DNA of 64,000 nucleotides. It comes from Dugong dugon (lineage: Eukaryota > Chordata > Mammalia > Sirenia > Dugongidae). The translations under genes were made by a program, and so were the position numbers. The notes under the pieces were generated by a model, which was given only the letters and a program-made list of their open reading frames with translations, did not search any database and had not been told where the DNA came from. The DNA lies in contig CM057461.1 in NCBI GenBank assembly GCA_030035585.1, positions 172,309,624 through 172,373,623 of the forward strand. The letters are read 5' to 3'. Shown here piece by piece: positions 59,130-64,000 of the stretch (its first letter is position 1; each line of letters opens with the position of its first letter).

Positions 59130-59255
59130 CTCATCCACGTAAGTATAAATTCTTTGAGAACTGAGGCAGTCTTACACATTTTGTATCCTACGTGATACTT
59201 AGCAGAATGTCTCACTCATAGCAGAGAAACACTAAGTATTGAATAAGAGAGTGAG
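59130..59255 (+). repeat. L2 3' end fragment
   Basis: TATAAATTCTTTGAGAACTG, AGGCAGTCTTACACATTTTG, CTAAGTATTGAATAAGAG. Confidence 0.6.
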
Positions 59256-59404
59256 GCTATAGTTCTAGGGTGTTTCATAAATGCCTCTACCTCTGGCCCA
59301 ACCAGGACACTGACCTGAAGTCACAGAAGAGTCTTACCAACTGTCTGCTGTTGCTTACATTTCTAAAAGGGAAGTGGAAAGTGAGGCAAGAGTAAACGTC
59401 CTCT

Positions 59405-59738
59405 ACTTAGTGGTAGAATTTTCACTTTCCATGTAGAAGGCCTGGGTTCGATTCCCGATCAATACACCTCATGAACAGCCATCACTCATCTGTCAGTGGT
59501 GACTTGCATGTTGCTATGATGCTGAACAGGTTTCAGCGAAGCTTCTAGACTAAGATAGACTAGGAAGAAAGTTCTGGATATCTACTTCCAAAAAACAGCC
59601 AGTATAAACCCTGTTGATCACAATGGCCCAATCCATAACTGATCATGAGGGTGGTGCAGAACTGGGCTGCGCTTCATTCTATTGTGTATGGGGTTGCCAT
59701 TAGTCAGAGGCTGACTTGATGACAGCTAACAACAACAC
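59405..59738 (+). mobile_element. tRNA-Gly-headed SINE with RTE-like body
   Basis: Head (59405-59474) lacks about the first ten tRNA bases but keeps GTGGTAGAATTTTC and a perfect B box GGTTCGATTCC. The body has TGTTGCTATGATGCTG, GACTAAGATAGACTAGGAAG and AAACAGCCAGTATAAACC; the 3' end has GGTGGTGCAGAACTGGGCTG and CTGACTTGATGACAGCTAAC. It has the same architecture as 291-629. Confidence 0.85.
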
Positions 59739-60645
59739 CTAACACTCTTAACATATTTAAGTTAGTCATTCAGGTGGGGGGCTGAAAGGATGTGGAGTCT
59801 TCTGTGATAAACACTTTATATCCTCATGTCAGCTCCCTGCTCAAGCTCTTTTTTCTCATGATTTTTCCATTTGCCTGTTCTGAATCTGTCACATAAATGA
59901 ACAATGCCCATACTTACAGAGCCAAAATGAAAAGAGTAGACAATAAATCAAGAATAAAAGCAGGGGTTCTGATTAGAATCAAGTCTTATAAGCAAGTGAT
60001 ATTTCATTCCCGTTTCCTTTTTAATTGATTTTTGTGGCAGAATTTATTTGTGGCAGTTAGGACATTTTCTAACCCATCTAACGCTAATCAATCTGCTAAT
60101 CTCCACTTCAGTACTCAGAGACTCACTGTACATTCTGTTAACGTATTTTTAGTGCACTTCCAAACTTGAGGGGTTTTTATAAACTATCATTTTGTACGTA
60201 TATATTATCTTCACCAACAAATTCTTCAATTTCTCCTATGTGTCTACATCTTGTCTAATACTATGTTCTAAATAGAGTAGATCTTCGATTAATGCTTGAT
60301 GATGAAAAAAGGGGTGGATAAAACTATTGCTTCTTCTCAGTCAAAAGGATGGCAGGATAAAAGGTGAAACACACCCCTCCCCCCCAAAAAGGCACAGTGT
60401 CAGTAACATTTGTGAAGCCAGTACAAATGGCAAGAGGCCAACTGATCTCCCACAGGACTAATATTTTCAGAAATTGGTAGACAAGACTGTTGTGAAATCA
60501 AGACCACTCACTGGGTCTTGACTTTATGGGCCAGAATGGCTTCCCACAGAAATATATATTATTCATGTATCAAAGATGTCTGAGGCACCAAGAGTCTAGG
60601 TGCTCTTTTAGGGAATATTGTACTTCTATTGGCATGACCGACCAC

Positions 60646-61041
60646 CTGTCTGTCAGTTTGTCATACTGTGGTGCCTTGCGTGTTGCTATGATGCTGGAAG
60701 CTATGCCACCAGTATTTCAAGGGTCACCTATGTTGGCTAGGTTTCAGCAGAACTTCTAGACTAAGACAGATTAGGGAGAAAGGCCTGGCGATCTACTTTT
60801 GAAAATGCGCCAGTGAAAACCTTATGGGTCACAACAGAACATTGTATTCCTCGTTTGCTTTGGACATGTCATTAGGAGGGATCAATCACTAGAGGACACC
60901 ATGTCTGGTGACGTAGAGGGCCAATGAGGGAATGGGAGACCCTTGATGAAATGGATTGGCACAATAGCCACAACAATGGGCTCAAACATGCCAGTGATTG
61001 TGAAGATGAGGTAGGAACAGTCAATGTTTTGTTCTGTTGTT
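60646..61041 (+). mobile_element. Internally deleted mini-RTE
   Basis: 60646-60845 matches the RTE 5' end (CTGTCAGTTTGTCATACTGT, GCTGGAAGCTATGCCACCAG, AGGCCTGGCGATCTACTTTT, up to AACAGAACATTGT). It jumps directly to the RTE 3' part (CTTTGGACATGTCATTAGGA, GATGAAATGGATTGGCACAA, then GTTTTGTTCTGTTG), matching plus-copy positions about 10709-10892. The whole coding region is absent, and the last 60 or so bases of the element are also missing. Confidence 0.85.
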
Positions 61042-61054
61042 ATTTCCACAGTAT

Positions 61055-61270
61055 ATGAACCAGCCTCTATCTTATCACCCTTTCATGGCATGTATCTCCT
61101 TCTCTGCATATCTTGATTTTGCATTTATTTGCTTCTTTGCTATCTGTCTCTCCTAGTAGGATACACATTCTATGAGGACAGGGACCATGGGTGCTCAGTT
61201 CCTAATCATATCCCCAGCTCCTGGCATATGGTTAACTGTGAATAAACATTATTGAATTATTAAATGAATA
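61055..61270 (+). repeat. L2 3' end fragment
   Basis: TTCTATGAGGACAGGGACCA, ATATCCCCAGCTCCTGGCAT, GTGAATAAACATTATTGAAT. Confidence 0.75.
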
Positions 61271-62519
61271 AATAATATTTTAATTAAAAATAATTTTCAT
61301 GCTTCTCTAGTCAATTATCTTTTGTTGCAAGGAAGTGACTAGTAGCTAGCATTGGTCTAGGGAGTATAGGGATTTTTGTTTTCTTCATAGTTTCTCTGTG
61401 TTTTCAGATTTTCTGCGATGTATATATATTGTTTTATAAATAGAAAGAATAAAAGTACAAAGATGTCACTTTTTAAATACTCTGAAACTCTTTTTAAAAG
61501 GAAGCCATGGAAAATGATTGCCAAATGTGATTTGAGAATAGTTTTTAAATTACAAAAAAAAAAGCATGCTATTTATGTTGCATATTACTTTTACATTTAC
61601 AGACAGAAGCAATGAAAGATGTCTCTCCCCAAATGATGTGTGTTCCTAAGTATGCACCTCCATGTTTTTGTCTTTAGAAAACACAGCAAGAGCTCTGATT
61701 CACTTGTTTCCAAGCAGGTTCATTAAAAAGTTGGTTCCATACCAGTCACATAATAGGTGCATTGTCTTAGGCCTTTTTTTTTTGTCAGAGTTTTGAAAGA
61801 CTTTCTTGGAACATGGGTGTGCTTTTGCATTTCCTTTTCTTTCAGAATCTCTCCATCTATAACACACTGTGAAGCTCTGTTCTAAAAATGTTTAAGGAGT
61901 TCAGTTTTTCCCCTTGGCATAAGGGGAGAAAGTATTTCACTGGCATGGCACTGGAGAAACAAATGAGCATTTATTCTGTGCAAGGAGTAGGATTCCCTCT
62001 TTGCACAGCTTGGAGTACAGAAATAGGAGGAATCAGGACTCAGGATAAATAAACAAGGGCCTGTCACCAGCAGGACCAGTCATTCTCCCAGCTGCTCTGT
62101 TTATCCATTCCTTGGCATTTAGGAAGTCAGAGGAGGAAATTGTTTCATCTGTGCTTATGCAGATTAGTCTGGTCTATTTTGGACCCTAGCTGAGGGGACA
62201 GTTTGAAAGAAGAGCCACTGCCTCCTATAGATGAATGTGCTTTTTTAAGAAACCATTTTAGCTGCACCACTCAGGCCTAGAAGATGGATGCCATGAACTT
62301 GTACTTCATCGATGACCCCTGCCTTTTACCTTATACTTTCTAACACTCCTGTATGAAATCTTTTCTTTTTTTCCATGACCAAATGGTTCAACTGGTAGCA
62401 TCCAACCCATACAATGGATTTTAAATGATTTAATATTTTAAAAGATCTGTATTTTTTAAGAGTTGAGTAGGCTATAATTAGCCCTGGAATGGAGATGAAG
62501 CAATCCATGTCCTTTATTG

Positions 62520-62640
62520 TTTCTGCTAATAACTAATTTTGTGACTCGGTCAAGTTACTTCCCCTGTCTGGACCTCAGTTTCCTCAGCGGTAAAAGAGGC
62601 GTTTGCTATTAAATATCTCTAAACTTCCATTACATTACAA
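62520..62640 (+). repeat. MIR fragment
   Basis: TTTTGTGACTCGGTCAAGTT, ACTTCCCCTGTCTGGACCTC, AGTTTCCTCAGCGGTAAAAG. It lies 150 bases before exon J. Confidence 0.75.
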
Positions 62641-62790
62641 AATTAACTCTCAGAAAGTATAGACCCAAAGCAGGGCCTCAAATTGTCTCTTCCATTAGAA
62701 GATGGTTGTTGGGAGAATCTGGGGAAAACACAGCACTGTGGGTTTTTGAAAAAGTCAAACACTCTCCGTCACTTATCTCTTATTCTTTAG

Positions 62791-62898
62791 TGCTCAGATA
62801 AGTCATGCCTGAGGACACCCTCTCTGAAGAAGAGAGTTTCAGATGCCAACCTGGAAGGGAAAAAGGATTCTGGAATGCTGAAGTACATCAGACTCCAG
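62791..62898 (+). CDS. UNC80: UNC80 exon J (partial CDS)
   Basis: This exon has 108 bases, 36 codons, phase 0 at both ends. The acceptor is TTATTCTTTAG and the donor GTATTG, which lacks G at +5. The product is CSDKSCLRTPSLKKRVSDAN followed by LEGKKDSGMLKYIRLQ. It is strongly basic with likely phosphorylation sites (LRTPS, KKRVSD with basic residues at -3/-2). The next expected residues (VMSLSP...) are not encoded within the remaining 1.1 kb, so the following exon lies beyond the window. Confidence 0.96.
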
Positions 62899-64000
62899 GT
62901 ATTGACACCTGGGTCAAAAACATTCATGGAACATTAACAGGGAGAGGGCTCCAGATATACTGTTTACTAATGTTTGGGACATGCATTGTCAACTGGCACA
63001 GTGTTGGCGTAAAGACCCCTTTAATTGGTGGGCAAGAGTGCCACCAAGTGTGCAAAGAAAAAATTCTTTCTTGCTAAACTGCAAACTTCCACAGAGACAA
63101 GGCTTGGGCAGCCTGGCTGGAAGTGCACCTCTCCCTACTGCAGTAGACTAGACCTACTTTCCCACCAGTGTGTGGTGGTGATGCTCACAGATTTTGGAAT
63201 GAAATGGTCTGGATTCACATCCCACCTTTGCTGCTCTGGCTCTGGGACCTTGGGCAAGTTACTAAATTTCTCTTGGTCTTAGTAGCCTTATTTATAAAAT
63301 GGGGATTATAACAATAGGACATATTTCTAAGGATTAGTGCAGGGATTAAATTAGATAGTACATTTACGTACCTATTCAGTACTCAACATGTTATGTTATT
63401 ATTACAATCTAAGCTCTAAATCATAATACATTTCTTCAGAGAAAAGTTTTTGTTCATGTTTTCTTGTGTTTAAAAGGATGGTTAAAGGTCTAGACTTGCC
63501 TACAACCTACATTTATCACTTACACTGTCTGAAATAGTAGGTTAAAAAGGATTTTGTGGGCCAATCTGGGGAAATAACCACAATGTATAATGCTGTTTCA
63601 AAGAGAAAATGCCTTCCAAGTCCACACTGGCTTAGAAAATTAACTTTCTAAATGGAACTCCTTCATAAGTTAGAGGCTGCTCATGTTTTTCAGTGGAAAT
63701 CAACTCCTAATAGGAAGGAAAATTGGACGCTTTAAAAGTCCATCGGGACTTTTAACACAAAGTTCTATTTGCTGAAGTCTTTCTTTTCTCACAGAGTTCT
63801 ACTTAGCCTACAGTTTATTCTTTGCATACTTGCAAAGCAGTTTTTGTAGTTAAAGCATTATAAAATTGGTATTTTTTTCCCTAATTATGCAAGAACTAAG
63901 AAGGTATAAATCTTACTATACACCATGCCAACTAAATATGCTCTCATTTTAGACAGTATTTTAAGGTCATTTAAAGAAAGCAAAGAGGGGGGGAAGGTAA
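62899..64000 (+). other. UNC80 intron 10 (partial)
   Basis: Starts with donor GTATTG after exon J and runs off the window. A MIR lies at about 63180-63410. I see nothing in 62899-63179 or 63411-64000. Confidence 0.85.
63180..63410 (+). repeat. MIR
   Basis: GAATGAAATGGTCTGGATTC, TGGGACCTTGGGCAAGTTAC, TTATAAAATGGGGATTATAA, GGGATTAAATTAGATAGTAC. Confidence 0.82.

Larger units (their letters stand above)
56133..62790 (+). other. UNC80 intron 9 (6.7 kb)
   Basis: GT-AG intron between exons I and J. Repeats are listed separately: MaLR-like LTR, AfroSINE, old repeat, TA/TG tract, L2 ends, tRNA-Gly SINE, mini-RTE and MIR. I see nothing identifiable in 57561-57837, 59739-60645, 61271-62519 and 62641-62790. 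Confidence 0.8.
1..64000 (+). other. UNC80: UNC80 gene, internal segment (10 coding exons, A-J)
   Basis: The ten exons translate, in order and in one frame, to a continuous 511-codon piece of UNC80, recognised from remembered mammalian UNC80 sequence. UNC80 is a scaffold of about 3,250 residues with no enzymatic domain. It is built largely of helical HEAT/armadillo-like repeats, pairs with UNC79 and sits under the NALCN-FAM155A sodium leak channel, which sets neuronal resting potential. Human loss of function causes severe infantile hypotonia and developmental delay (IHPRF2). By my estimate the window covers roughly residues 1100-1650; the exact numbering needs alignment. The first and last exons, promoter and polyA site lie outside. 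Exon phases run 0-1, 1-0, 0-0, 0-1, 1-0, 0-1, 1-1, 1-0, 0-0, 0-0. Confidence 0.97.

Noticed and set aside
1..64000. CRISPR arrays, operons, prophage or other bacterial-type systems
   Set aside because: The window is a mammalian intron-exon region; regular repeats are microsatellites and SINEs, and no such arrays are present.

Overview
This window is nuclear DNA of a placental mammal, very probably an afrotherian (elephant, manatee, hyrax or a relative). Two things show this. About fifteen copies of a short tRNA-headed SINE (the AfroSINE type, seen only in Afrotheria as far as I know) are scattered through it, together with several copies of the RTE-type LINE that shares its 3' end. The older background is the usual mammalian set: L2, MIR, L1M, MER5-like and MaLR-like repeats.

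The only host gene I can support is UNC80, on the + strand. The window holds an internal stretch of ten coding exons (38-134, 11938-12110, 25135-25347, 32643-32778, 35610-35743, 42285-42450, 47939-48142, 50064-50164, 55932-56132, 62791-62898), called A to J here. All ten have AG/GT borders, compatible phases and no stop. Together they give 1533 coding bases (511 codons) of uninterrupted frame. Neither end of the gene is in the window. UNC80 is the very large cytosolic scaffold that, with UNC79, holds and regulates the NALCN sodium leak channel in neurons. Exon G (47939-48142, 204 bp) is a symmetric phase-1 exon that matches the segment present in long UNC80 isoforms and absent from shorter ones. 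It is rich in serine and basic residues.

Layout: intron 1 (135-11937) is full of RTE LINE: a rearranged minus-strand copy at 4517-6560 and a nearly full-length but dead plus-strand copy at 7783-10950. Intron 2 (12111-25134) has an RTE 3' fragment with an inverted 5' piece, an old antisense L1, AfroSINEs and a small palindromic element. Introns 3 to 6 carry L2, MIR, AfroSINEs, a polyA-tailed retroposon inserted inside an AfroSINE, and a head-to-tail SINE pair. Intron 8 (50165-55931) is dominated by another antisense L1. Intron 9 (56133-62790) holds a MaLR-like LTR, a tRNA-Gly-headed SINE and an internally deleted RTE that looks like the body of the SINEs.

I found no undescribed multi-gene system. 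The observations most worth checking concern mobile DNA and splicing: a 51-bp inverted templated copy inside the rearranged RTE; the mini-RTE/SINE relationship; the nested and inverted insertions; and the splice context of the cassette exon. Exon borders are exact from the sequence. Repeat borders are by eye and may be off by several to tens of bases. Family names for the oldest repeats are tentative.
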